Shown piece by piece: positions 30,644 through 40,801 of a stretch of DNA of 43,731 bases. The stretch spans positions 1 to 43,731 of the forward strand of contig JBGPND010000017.1 in NCBI GenBank assembly GCA_041487355.1. Reading direction: 5' to 3'. Every line of letters begins with the position of its first letter. The first letter of the stretch is position 1. Source of the DNA: JAMXLO01 sp041487355. Its GTDB lineage: Bacteria > Pseudomonadota > Alphaproteobacteria > Acetobacterales > Acetobacteraceae. The translations under genes and the position numbers were made by a program. A model generated the notes under the pieces. It worked only from the letters and a program-made list of their open reading frames with translations. It was not told the origin of the DNA and ran no database searches.

Positions 30644-31341
30644 CAGTCCGGTGCCCTGAGCCGATATCCCACGCCGGTCTCCGTCAGGAAGTACTCGGGC
30701 TTCTCGGTATCCTGTTCGATCTTCTGACGCAGAGCCCGGATATAGATACGCAAGTACTGCACGTCGGCGTTGGGGCCCCATACTTCACGCAGGATCATGT
30801 TGTGGGTCAGCACCTTTCCGGCATGAGCGACAAGGAGACGCAGCAGGTCATATTCGCGCGGCGAGAACTTCACCTCCTTGCCACGCACCGTGACGATCCG
30901 CCGCACCAGATCGACGGTAAGGTCTCCGGTGCGGAATACCGGCTTCTCGCCCTGCTGTTGCAGCCGATGCCGCTGCGCCGCCCTGATCCTTGCCAGGAGC
31001 TCGTCGATGCCGAAGGGCTTCGTCACATAGTCGTCCGCCCCGAGGTCCAGAGCCTGCACCTTCGCCAACTCGTCGTCGCGGCTCGACAGAACGATGATCG
31101 GCAGCATGGAGCCTCCACCCCGGATGCGCCTGATCACCTCGAGCCCATCCATATCCGGCAACCCGAGATCGAGCACAAGCAGATCGGCCCTGCGCTGCCT
31201 GACTGCATCGAGTGCCGATTGCGCGTTTTCGGCCTCGATCACCAGGTAGCCCTGGCTGCCGAGACCGACACGCAGGAATCGCAGGATCGCCGGTTCGTCG
31301 TCGACGATGAGAACCCTGACCGGCGCGGTTCCCGTGGTCAT
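30643..31341 (-). CDS. kdpE: KdpE potassium response regulator
   Basis: A 232-residue OmpR/PhoB-type response regulator. The receiver domain has the acidic pair in LIVDDEP, the phosphorylated Asp58 in LLVLDLGLPDMDG, and the conserved Lys in DDYVTKPFG. The C-terminal winged helix reads KEVKFSPREYDLLRLLVAHA and RIYIRALRQKIEQD. It receives phosphate from KdpD and activates the kdp structural genes. Its ATG overlaps the kdpD stop, and its stop overlaps the ptsN ATG, so three regulatory genes are chained by 4-base overlaps. Confidence 0.96.
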   Translation of the reverse strand: MTTGTAPVRVLIVDDEPAILRFLRVGLGSQGYLVIEAENAQSALDAVRQRRADLLVLDLGLPDMDGLEVIRRIRGGGSMLPIIVLSSRDDELAKVQALDLGADDYVTKPFGIDELLARIRAAQRHRLQQQGEKPVFRTGDLTVDLVRRIVTVRGKEVKFSPREYDLLRLLVAHAGKVLTHNMILREVWGPNADVQYLRIYIRALRQKIEQDTEKPEYFLTETGVGYRLRAPD

Positions 31342-34061
31342 GCAACAGTCTCCGGTGGGCGGCCGGCATTGGCGGGAACCGGAAGCGTGATGGTGAAGAC
31401 CGCGCCCGGGCGATCGCTCCGGTTGGCAGCCGTTATGGTGCCATGCATGGCCTCGACGAAGCCTCGGCAGATGGCGAGGCCGAGGCCCGTTCCGGCGCGG
31501 CGGCGGTCGGCACCTCCGCCGCGGTAGAACTTCTCGAAGACGTGTTCGAGGTCGGCAGGCGCAATGCCTGGGCCTTCATCGAGAACCCGCAGGCTGACAT
31601 GTCCGTCCTCCTGCCACGCGCTGATGGCGACGAGCGAACCCGGGGGGGCATACTTCGCCGCATTGTCCAGCAGATTGAACAGGACCTGCTCGAACAGCAC
31701 CTCGTCGAGATCGGGCATCGGCAGATCGGGCTGCAATCGCACCTGCGTCCGGTGCGCGGCGAGAACCTTGCCAGCACGGCGCAAGGCGCTGCCGATCACA
31801 TCCGACAATTCGACAGGGGAGGTTCGCAACGGCAGAGGTCCAGCCTCGAGCCGCGTCATGTCCAGCAGATTGCCGATGAACCGGTTCAGCCTCTCCGCCT
31901 CGTCCTGGATGTTGCGGGTCAGATCAAGCCGTGCCGCTGCATCGAGCGAGTCGCCATGGGCCGCCAGGCTGGTCACCGAGCCAAGGATGGACGCAAGCGG
32001 CGTGCGCAGGTCATGCGATATCGACGTCAGCAGGGCCGCGCGCAGGCGGTCCGTTTCGGCCACCAGACGGGCGCGATCCACGTCCTCCACGAGGTTCACG
32101 CGCTCGATCGCCAGCGCCGCCTGATCGGCCAGCGCGTCGAGCAGGCGATGCTGATCGGGGGTGAGGATTGGCCCCGGCTCGTCGCTATCGATGCCGATCA
32201 CGCCGATGGCACCGCGGCCGGTCTGCATCGGCAGGAAAAGGCGTTTGGCGCCGGGCAAGGTATCGGAACCGCGTCCGGCGGCATGATTGCGCTCCCACGA
32301 CCATATCGCCGCGGCAAGGTCGGCCGCATCCAGGCTGTCCTCGGGTGGAAACCCGGCACGGACCGCTACCGTGCCGTCCTCGGGCAACAGGATGACGACA
32401 CGCACCTTCAGCATCAGCGCGATCTGGTGCACCGTGGCCCAGAGCAGATCGTCGAGGTTCGCCGCGCCTGCCAGTTTGCGGCTGAACTGATACAGCTCTT
32501 CCGTCGTGCGGGCGCGCTGGCGAGCGGTGATCGCCTGCGCGCGCACCCGCGCGGTGAGGTTGCTGGCGATCACCGCCGTAATGGCGAAGAAGAACAGCGC
32601 AACGACGTTTTCCGGATCCGCGATGGTGAAGGTGTAGAGCGGCGGCAGGAAGAAGAAGTTGTAGGCCAGCACGCTGGCGAAGCACGCGAACAGCGCCGGC
32701 CACAGCCCGTAGGCAACCGCCGAAACCAGCACCGCGGTGAGGAATGCCAGCGCTATGCTGCCGACACCCACCGCCTGGTGCAGCACAAGGCCAACGCCCA
32801 GTGCCCCCGCAACGAAGGCAAGACTGCCGAGATAGGCCCTGGCATCGCTGCCACGAGCAACCGGCTCCGGCGGCAGGCCCCGCTGCCTCTGCTGTTCCGC
32901 CGCCTCTCGGCTGCGTCCGAGCACATGCACGCTCGCGCCACCGGCCTTGCGAATCAGTTGGTGGGCAAGTGGCGCGTACAGCAACTCCATCCAACGCGAA
33001 CGCGGTGGCTGCACGATGATGATGTGCGTGAAGTTGTTGGCACGCGCATAGTCCGCGATCGTGTCCGCGACATCCTGGCCCGGCAGGGTGACGGTCTCCG
33101 CACCCAGGCGCTGCGCGAGCCGCAATGCCTCGGCGATCCGATTGCGTTCGGTTTCGCTCATGGCCAGGTTGCGCCCGGTCTCGACATGGACCGCGGTCCA
33201 AGGCGCCTTCAGGCTATCCGCCATGCGTTTGGCGTGGCGCACCACGTCGGTACTGCTTGGACCGCCGCCGACGCAGGCCAGCACACGCTCGCCGGCCGCC
33301 CAGGGCCCGGCGATCGCATGGGCCTGCATGTAGCGGACCATCTGTTCGTCAACCCGTTGCGCCGTGCGGCGCAGCGCGAGTTCGCGCAATGCGGTCAGGT
33401 TGCCGGGCAAGAAGTAGTGGCGGATGGCGCGTTCGGCCTGGTGCGGCACATAGACCTTGCCTTCCTTCAGGCGCTGGATCAGATCATCTGGCGTCAGATC
33501 GATCAGCTCGATGTCGTCGGCCTTGTCGATGATCGAATCCGGCACTGTCTCGCGCACCCTGATCCGGGTTATCTGGGCAACGACGTCGTTCAGGCTTTCA
33601 ATGTGCTGGACGTTGAGCGTGGTGTAGACATCGATGCCGGCGGCGATCAGCTCCTCGACATCCATGTAGCGCTTCGGATGCCGGCTGCCCGGCGCGTTGG
33701 TGTGCGCCAGCTCATCGACCAGCGCCAGTTGCGGCCGGCGTGCCAGCAGGGCGTCGAGATCCATTTCCTGCAGCACGTGTCCCTTGTACTCGACGCGCTG
33801 TCGTGGAATCACCTCGAGGCCGTCAAGCAGTGTTTCGGTTTCCTTCCGTCCGTGAGTCTCGACGACCCCGACCACCACGTCGGTGCCTTCCTGCAAACGC
33901 GCCCGCGCCGCCGTGAGCATTTCGTACGTCTTGCCCACACCCGGCGCCGCACCGACGAAGATCTTCAGGCGCCCGCGCGAATCCTGCTGCGCCGCCTGCA
34001 GCAGCGCGTCGGGTGAAGGCCTTCCTTCGCGTGAACTTCGATCGTCCAAAGGCTTCACCAT
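31338..34061 (-). CDS. kdpD: KdpD potassium sensor histidine kinase
   Basis: A 907-residue inner-membrane kinase. The N-terminal KdpD domain has a Walker A-like GAAPGVGKT (37-45) and LVDELAHTNAPG. A universal-stress-like domain follows (about 250-375). Four closely spaced membrane segments lie near 405-500 (DUF4118), then a GAF-like region. The kinase core has His683 in SISHDLRTPLASILG and the ATP-binding blocks LLDNAAKYAPPGS and GTGLGLAICRG. All parts of E. coli-type KdpD are present. The ATG at 34061 is preferred because gaagg precedes it; a TTG at 34073 is the alternative. The gene starts after a palindrome-bearing gap, separated from kdpC by 83 bases. Confidence 0.96.
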   Translation of the reverse strand: MVKPLDDRSSREGRPSPDALLQAAQQDSRGRLKIFVGAAPGVGKTYEMLTAARARLQEGTDVVVGVVETHGRKETETLLDGLEVIPRQRVEYKGHVLQEMDLDALLARRPQLALVDELAHTNAPGSRHPKRYMDVEELIAAGIDVYTTLNVQHIESLNDVVAQITRIRVRETVPDSIIDKADDIELIDLTPDDLIQRLKEGKVYVPHQAERAIRHYFLPGNLTALRELALRRTAQRVDEQMVRYMQAHAIAGPWAAGERVLACVGGGPSSTDVVRHAKRMADSLKAPWTAVHVETGRNLAMSETERNRIAEALRLAQRLGAETVTLPGQDVADTIADYARANNFTHIIIVQPPRSRWMELLYAPLAHQLIRKAGGASVHVLGRSREAAEQQRQRGLPPEPVARGSDARAYLGSLAFVAGALGVGLVLHQAVGVGSIALAFLTAVLVSAVAYGLWPALFACFASVLAYNFFFLPPLYTFTIADPENVVALFFFAITAVIASNLTARVRAQAITARQRARTTEELYQFSRKLAGAANLDDLLWATVHQIALMLKVRVVILLPEDGTVAVRAGFPPEDSLDAADLAAAIWSWERNHAAGRGSDTLPGAKRLFLPMQTGRGAIGVIGIDSDEPGPILTPDQHRLLDALADQAALAIERVNLVEDVDRARLVAETDRLRAALLTSISHDLRTPLASILGSVTSLAAHGDSLDAAARLDLTRNIQDEAERLNRFIGNLLDMTRLEAGPLPLRTSPVELSDVIGSALRRAGKVLAAHRTQVRLQPDLPMPDLDEVLFEQVLFNLLDNAAKYAPPGSLVAISAWQEDGHVSLRVLDEGPGIAPADLEHVFEKFYRGGGADRRRAGTGLGLAICRGFVEAMHGTITAANRSDRPGAVFTITLPVPANAGRPPETVA

Positions 34062-34075
34062 CGATGCCTTCAACC

Positions 34076-34116
34076 GTCATGGCCGTCCCCGGATCCTATC
34101 CGCGGACGGCCATGAC
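34076..34116. repeat. Palindrome between kdpC and kdpD
   Basis: Perfect 13-base arms gtcatggccgtcc (34076-34088) and ggacggccatgac (34104-34116), with an inner cgga/tccg pair. In the kdp mRNA it forms a strong hairpin exactly between the structural genes and the sensor genes, about 15 bases before the kdpD start. It may lower kdpDE expression relative to kdpFABC or stabilise the upstream message. There is no T-run, so it is not a strong terminator. Confidence 0.85.
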
Positions 34117-34144
34117 GACGAGAGGCCGGCAACTGTCGCGATCC

Positions 34145-34744
34145 TCAGACGTTCAGCGCGTCCAATGCCAGGTTGAGCTGCAGCACGTTGACGTGCGGTT
34201 CGCCAATGATGCCGAGCAACCGGCCGGCGGTGTGATCCTCGACGAGCTGGCGCACCTTGTCGTCCGACAAGCCGCGTGCCTTGGCCACACGCGGCACCTG
34301 GAACAGCGCCGCGGCCGGCGTGATGTCGGGATCCAGCCCGCTGGCCGACGTGGTGACCAGATCGACCGGGATTGGTGTGTTCGGATTCTCCGCCGCGAGC
34401 TTCTCGGCATCTTCCTTCACGCGATCCACCAGCGCCTTGGATGTCGGCCCCAGATTCGACCCCGACGAATTGCCTGCGTTGTACGGCGCCGGGATCGTCT
34501 TGGTCGCATCGCTCGGATCGGTATCCGTGGTCGCCGACGGCCGGCCGTGGAAGTACTTGTCGCTGGTAAAATTCTGGCCGATCAGCGCCGAACCGATCAC
34601 CTTGCCATCCTTCTCGATCAGGCTGCCGTTCGCCTGATAGGGGAACACGGCCTGCGCGATGCCGGTCATCATCAGTGGATAAATCAGACCGGTGATCACC
34701 GTCATTGCGATGATCATCACGATCGCGGGGCGGATATGTTTCAT
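34145..34744 (-). CDS. kdpC: KdpC subunit of the potassium-transporting ATPase
   Basis: A 199-residue single-pass membrane protein. The N-terminal membrane segment is IVMIIAMTVITGLIYPLMMT. Family motifs follow: SALIGQNFTSDKYFHGRPSA, YNAGNSSGSNLGPTSKAL, VTTSASGLDPDITPAAALFQ, RVAKARGL and LGIIGEPHVNVLQLNLAL. KdpC is a required subunit that increases ATP affinity of KdpB. The gap to kdpB is 13 bases. Complete and of normal length. Confidence 0.96.
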   Translation of the reverse strand: MKHIRPAIVMIIAMTVITGLIYPLMMTGIAQAVFPYQANGSLIEKDGKVIGSALIGQNFTSDKYFHGRPSATTDTDPSDATKTIPAPYNAGNSSGSNLGPTSKALVDRVKEDAEKLAAENPNTPIPVDLVTTSASGLDPDITPAAALFQVPRVAKARGLSDDKVRQLVEDHTAGRLLGIIGEPHVNVLQLNLALDALNV

Positions 34745-34757
34745 TGTTGCGGTCCTC

Positions 34758-36878
<2,121 letters not shown>

Positions 36879-36880
36879 GG

Positions 36881-38620
36881 TTAGCTGCCTGTATCGAAGA
36901 GGGTGCCGGCGTGCATGGCGAAATGCTCGACCACCGGGCCGAGGGAAACCGCCGGGAAGAAGATCAGCCCGCCAGTGATGAGGATCACGCCAACGACAAG
37001 GCCGACGAACAGCGGGCTGTCGGTGGGGAATGTCCCCGCGGAGATGGGCACGATCTTCTTCCTCGCCAGCGAGCCGGCGATCGCCAGCATCGGGATGATC
37101 ATCAGGAAGCGGCCGATGAACATCGCCATGCCGAGCGTATCGTTCCAGAACGGCACGTTGGCGGAAAGGCCGGCGAATGCACTGCCGTTGTTGCCGGTCG
37201 CCGAGGTGTAGGCGTAGAGCGCCTCGGAGAACCCGTGCGGCCCGGCATTGGCCATCGCACCGGTTCCGACCGGAAGCACGACGGCAAGCGCGGTGAAGCC
37301 AAGGATGGAGAGCGGCAGGATCAGGATGGCGAGCATGGCCATCTTGACCTCCTTCGCCTCCAGCTTCTTGCCGAGATATTCCGGCGTGCGGCCGACCATC
37401 AGCCCGGCGACGAACATCGCGACCACGACGAACAGCAGCATGCCGTAAAGACCCGAGCCGACGCCGCCGAAGATGATTTCGCCAAGCATGATGTTGACCA
37501 TCGGCACCATGCCGGCCAGTGGCAGCAGGCTGTCATGCATGTTGTTCACGGCGCCGCAGGACGCGTCGGTGGTGACGGTGGTGAACAGGGCGGAGTTGGC
37601 GATACCGAAGCGCACCTCCTTGCCCTCCATGTTGCCGCCGGCCTGCAAGGCGCTTGGTGCCTGGTCGACCTGGAGCGCGGCAAACGCCGGATTGCCCGGT
37701 GCTTCCGCCGAGTAGACCGTGACGATGCCCACGAGGAAAAGAACGCCCATCACCGCGAAGATCGCCCAGCCCTGACGCTGACTGCCGACCATGCGACCGA
37801 ACACGTTGGTCATGCCCGCGCCAATCGAGAAGATCAGCAGCATCTGGATCAGGTTGGTCAGCGCCGTCGGGTTTTCGAACGGATGCGCCGAGTTGGCATT
37901 GAAGAAGCCACCGCCGTTGGTGCCCAGCATCTTGATGACCTCTTGCGAGGCCACGGGGCCCTGGGCGATGAGCTGCTTGCCACCATCGAGCGTGGCGACC
38001 TCGGTATAGGCGTGCAGGTTCTCCGGCGTGCCCTGCCAGATCAGCACCAGACCGACAACCACGACGATCGGCAGTAGGATGTACAGTACGCAGCGGGTCA
38101 GATCGACCCAGAAGTTGCCAATCGTCTGTGCGGAACGCCGCGCAAAGCCGCGCACCAGTGCGATGGCGAGGGCGATGCCGGTGGCAGCCGAGACGAAGTT
38201 GTGCACCGTGAGCCCGGCCATCTGCGTGAGATAGCTCATCGTCGTCTCGGGCACGTACGACTGCCAGTTGGTGTTGGTCAGGAAGCTGACCGACGTGTTG
38301 AATGCAAGATCGGGCGAGACCGGAGCCATGCCCTGCGGGTTGAGCGGCAGCATCGCTTGCAGGCGCTGCAAGGCATACATGATGACGAAGCCGGCGAAGC
38401 TGAAAGCCAGCATCGCGACGGCATAGCTCACCCAATGCTGCTCCTCGTCCTCGCGGACGCCGCACATCCGGTAGATGCCGAGTTCGAGCGGCCGCAGCAC
38501 CAGCGAAAGCAACGTGCGCTCCCCGGTGAACACGCGCGTCATGTAGAAGCCGAATGGCTTGGTCAGCAGGATCACCAGAACGCCAAACAACGCGATCTGT
38601 AGCCAACCGTTGAACGTCAT
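36881..38620 (-). CDS. kdpA: KdpA potassium-binding channel-like subunit
   Basis: A 579-residue polytopic membrane protein, slightly longer than E. coli KdpA (557). The four pore-like filter segments are visible: SVSFLTNTNWQSYVPE, MLGTNGGGFFNANSAHPFEN, DASCGAVNNMHDSLLPLAG and TSATGNNGSAFAGLS. It selects and conducts potassium in the KdpFABC complex. The start ATG at 38620 has gaggagc upstream. The gap to kdpF is 25 bases. Confidence 0.97.
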   Translation of the reverse strand: MTFNGWLQIALFGVLVILLTKPFGFYMTRVFTGERTLLSLVLRPLELGIYRMCGVREDEEQHWVSYAVAMLAFSFAGFVIMYALQRLQAMLPLNPQGMAPVSPDLAFNTSVSFLTNTNWQSYVPETTMSYLTQMAGLTVHNFVSAATGIALAIALVRGFARRSAQTIGNFWVDLTRCVLYILLPIVVVVGLVLIWQGTPENLHAYTEVATLDGGKQLIAQGPVASQEVIKMLGTNGGGFFNANSAHPFENPTALTNLIQMLLIFSIGAGMTNVFGRMVGSQRQGWAIFAVMGVLFLVGIVTVYSAEAPGNPAFAALQVDQAPSALQAGGNMEGKEVRFGIANSALFTTVTTDASCGAVNNMHDSLLPLAGMVPMVNIMLGEIIFGGVGSGLYGMLLFVVVAMFVAGLMVGRTPEYLGKKLEAKEVKMAMLAILILPLSILGFTALAVVLPVGTGAMANAGPHGFSEALYAYTSATGNNGSAFAGLSANVPFWNDTLGMAMFIGRFLMIIPMLAIAGSLARKKIVPISAGTFPTDSPLFVGLVVGVILITGGLIFFPAVSLGPVVEHFAMHAGTLFDTGS

Positions 38621-38645
38621 ATCACGTTGCTCCTCGCAACCCTGC

Positions 38646-38735
38646 TCAGAACTTCTCTGGGCGGATCAGGGCATAGACCAGATAGGCAAGCAGGCCGATC
38701 GTGACGATCGCGCCCAGCACATAGTCGACTGACAT
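38646..38735 (-). CDS. kdpF: KdpF small stabilising subunit
   Basis: A 29-residue single-pass peptide, MSVDYVLGAIVTIGLLAYLV followed by YALIRPEKF. The final LVYALLRPEKF-type ending is the hallmark of KdpF, which packs between KdpA and KdpB and stabilises the complex. It is too short for routine gene calling. It lies 10 bases after the stop of an even smaller membrane peptide and 25 bases before kdpA. Confidence 0.93.
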   Translation of the reverse strand: MSVDYVLGAIVTIGLLAYLVYALIRPEKF

Positions 38736-38745
38736 GGCAATGGCC

Positions 38746-38829
38746 TCACAAACGGTCGCAGGCGATGGCGTAGAGCACGCAAGCGCCAAGGAAGGCGGCG
38801 CCGATCAGGATGTAGACGACGTCAAGCAT
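38746..38829 (-). CDS. Micro-protein upstream of kdpF, first gene of the operon
   Basis: A 27-residue open frame with one hydrophobic segment: MLDVVYILIGAAFLGACVLY then AIACDRL. It has a good Shine-Dalgarno (aggag, 8 bases before the ATG) and lies 10 bases from kdpF on the same strand. I recall similar short peptides ending in ACDRL before kdpF in other bacteria, but they are seldom annotated. A role as an added small subunit or as a translated leader that couples kdpF translation is inferred. Composition (hydrophobic core, charged C-terminus) supports a real membrane peptide. Confidence 0.7.
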   Translation of the reverse strand: MLDVVYILIGAAFLGACVLYAIACDRL

Positions 38830-38853
38830 GGCGATGCTCCTGGGTCAGCAGCG

Positions 38854-38876
38854 ATGCCGCCGCATGCGGCAGGCAT
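38854..38876 (-). promoter_or_regulatory. Hairpin in the kdp 5' leader
   Basis: The sequence atgccgccgcatgcggcaggcat (23 bases with one bulged base) folds on itself: atgcc pairs with ggcat and gccgc with gcggc. On the minus strand it lies about 25 bases before the first ATG of the kdp operon, between the putative operator repeats and the ribosome site. It could influence translation or attenuation. Confidence 0.4.
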
Positions 38877-38906
38877 GTTGCGCTGCACACAAACTAGTCC
38901 CTGTAC

Positions 38907-38950
38907 CATATAGATTCGATGGCACCTGGGACGCGTCGGCATATAGATTC
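38907..38950 (-). promoter_or_regulatory. Two direct repeats in the kdp promoter region
   Basis: catatagattc occurs at 38907-38917 and again at 38940-38950, a spacing of 33 bases, i.e. about three helical turns, so both copies face the same side of the DNA. On the coding (minus) strand they read gaatctatatg. They are AT-rich islands in GC-rich DNA, 78-121 bases before the first kdp ATG. This fits an operator for a tandem-binding OmpR-type regulator such as KdpE, with the promoter inside or next to it; the tatatg segments might also serve as -10 elements. The rest of 38830-39153 holds no gene. Confidence 0.5.
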
Positions 38951-39153
38951 CATATAAGTCCTGCAGACTGTGTAATTCTTCTATGGTAACGATACCGTGC
39001 CGACGCCGCTTATCGGCGATTACCCAGCCGACACCGCAGGCGTGCATTGATATGGATCAACTGCTCTGGCTTGCGGCTTGTCAGCCGCCGATTGTCATTG
39101 CGTGACCACCACCGCAACTATAACGTGAGCCAGCATCGCCAGGAGTGAGTTCA

Positions 39154-39303
39154 ATGACCATCAACGTGATAGCACTTCAACCACTCGTCGCGCTCATCGC
39201 CGGGATTCTGATCCTTATCATCCCACGACTGCTGAACATCATTGTGGCCGTCTACCTGATCATCATTGGCGTCACGGGGCTGTGGCCACACCTTATGCGC
39301 TAA
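39154..39303 (+). CDS. DUF3096 small membrane protein
   Basis: A 49-residue hydrophobic protein: MTINVIALQPLVALIAGILI, then LIIPRLLNIIVAVYLIIIGV and TGLWPHLMR. The pattern LQPL-ALIAGILILI-PRLLN-IVA-YLI-IG is the DUF3096 family, small two-pass membrane proteins of unknown function. A good Shine-Dalgarno (aggagtgag) lies 6 bases before the ATG. A TATAAC box at 39119-39124 may be its -10. It diverges from the kdp operon. Confidence 0.88.
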   Translation: MTINVIALQPLVALIAGILILIIPRLLNIIVAVYLIIIGVTGLWPHLMR

Positions 39304-39344
39304 GATTTCCTCAGCCGTGTGGGGGTGCTCTGTGGCGCCTTTGC

Positions 39345-39890
39345 TCAGCGTACGGTAAACGCGGACGTCGGATACGGGAACCTCTGCCGGAGATGCAACA
39401 GCAGCCCGGTCAAATCTTTCACGCTCGATACATAGCAGTCATCATCCCTTATGATCGTATTGAACCTGCCAAGCTCAGCCGCCGATAAGCTCGTGCAGCG
39501 CTGATCGGCGAAATTGAACGTGAACAGGTAATACATGTCGGCGTGCACGATCAGGCCGTACGCCCACTCGTCGCCATTGCTGGCCTGTACGATAAACAAA
39601 CCGTCCTTGATCTGCTTGAACAGGTACGTGTCGGATGATGGCGCAGCTTCGTCAGGGTCCGCCACTCTGTATGACCGGTCTACAAGGGTCAGACGCGCTT
39701 TGCCCTCGCTTCTCTCCCAGACGTGGTCCTCGTTCAGTGTCTGTGGCTCGACCTCGGCGATAGCCGGAAACGGATAGGAGGCGTTCGCCACGGTGATCAG
39801 TGGCTCAGGGCTGGTAATATAGCCATTACAGCCCACCAAAAGGCAGGCCATCAACAGCGCGGCGAGAGGGTTCCAGACTCTGGTTTGCAT
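39345..39890 (-). CDS. Predicted lipoprotein, unknown function
   Basis: A 181-residue protein with a lipoprotein signal: PLAALLMACLLVGC with Cys21 as the lipidation site (LVGC lipobox). The mature part has no family I recognise. It includes DTYLFKQIKDGLFIVQASNG and EWAYGLIVHADMYYLFTFNF, suggesting a beta-rich periplasmic domain, and two further cysteines (RCTSL and DDCYV) that could form a disulphide. Base composition is less GC-rich than neighbours, consistent with recent acquisition. It is flanked by DUF3096 (convergent) and the SDR gene upstream on the same strand. Confidence 0.8.
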   Translation of the reverse strand: MQTRVWNPLAALLMACLLVGCNGYITSPEPLITVANASYPFPAIAEVEPQTLNEDHVWERSEGKARLTLVDRSYRVADPDEAAPSSDTYLFKQIKDGLFIVQASNGDEWAYGLIVHADMYYLFTFNFADQRCTSLSAAELGRFNTIIRDDDCYVSSVKDLTGLLLHLRQRFPYPTSAFTVR

Positions 39891-39988
39891 GTGCGTCTCG
39901 ACGACCGGTAACGACCACCGAGCCTACCCGACGGGACGCTTCATTGTCGCCTGCCAATCACAGGCCAGACCGAATTTCGGAGCCTCTG

Positions 39989-40786
39989 TCAGTCGGTGAA
40001 GCGCGTCGGAATCCCGGTCCTGGCTGTCAGGCCGCCGTCGGCCACGAAGGCGGCGCCCGTCACGTACGAGGCGAGGTCCGAGGCGAGGAACAGCACGACA
40101 TTGGCCATCTCCTCCGGCCGGCCAAGGCGGCCCATGGGAATTGCGGCGCGCGTCGCATCGGCAAAGCCCGGGATGCTGAAGGAGCGTTGCAGCAGCGGCG
40201 TGTCGATCGCGCCGGGGCAGACGCAGTTGGCGCGAATGCCGTGCTGCGCATACTCGATGGCGACGACGCGTGTCAGATTGATCACGCCGGCCTTCATCAC
40301 ATTGTAGGCGGCGATGCCGTAGTCGGCGCGCAGGCCCGAGATCGACGCGGTGTTGACGATGGCGCCACCGCCTTGGCGTTGCATGATAGGCAGGGCCGCC
40401 CTGGTCGCCTGCATCACCGCGGTAAGGCCTACCTGGATCGTGTAGTCCCACACCGCCTGATCGATCTCCGCGGCTCGCGCAAGCCGGTTCTGCCGCAACG
40501 TCGCGGGGACGCCGAACGCGTTGTTGTGCAGCACATCCAGCCGGCCGAATTGTTCGACCGTGTGTGCCACCATTGCATCGATGTCTGTGGGGCTCGCCAT
40601 GTCGGCGACGGTCGCAGTCGCCGTGCCGCCGAAAGCAGCGATTTCGGCCGCGACCTCTTCGGCGCTGCCGCGGTTCACGTCCGCGACCACGACCTTGCCG
40701 CCGCGTCGCGCGAAGCCGATTGCCGTCGCGCGGCCGATCCCCGAGCCGGCGCCGGTGATCAGGCACACCTTGCCATCGAAGCGCAT
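39989..40786 (-). CDS. Short-chain dehydrogenase/reductase
   Basis: A 265-residue classical SDR. The cofactor motif is TGAGSGIGRA (11-20), followed by NNA at 88-90, the catalytic serine in VNTASISG, and the Tyr161-x3-Lys165 pair in AAYNVMKAG. VADVN after the second strand has an acidic residue, favouring NAD over NADP. The C-terminal VTGAAFVADGGLTAR is standard. It is 15 bases downstream of the ABM gene on the same strand, so the two are probably co-transcribed. Substrate unknown. Confidence 0.92.
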   Translation of the reverse strand: MRFDGKVCLITGAGSGIGRATAIGFARRGGKVVVADVNRGSAEEVAAEIAAFGGTATATVADMASPTDIDAMVAHTVEQFGRLDVLHNNAFGVPATLRQNRLARAAEIDQAVWDYTIQVGLTAVMQATRAALPIMQRQGGGAIVNTASISGLRADYGIAAYNVMKAGVINLTRVVAIEYAQHGIRANCVCPGAIDTPLLQRSFSIPGFADATRAAIPMGRLGRPEEMANVVLFLASDLASYVTGAAFVADGGLTARTGIPTRFTD

Positions 40787-40801
40787 CGGAAACCCTCCCT
40801 G

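Noticed and set aside
31443..34016. 857-codon plus-strand open frame
   Set aside because: Antisense to kdpD; rich in His, Gln and Arg with no recognisable domain.
38805..39047. 80-codon minus-strand open frame upstream of kdp
   Set aside because: It runs through the promoter repeats and overlaps the better-supported micro-protein; no ribosome site or homology visible.
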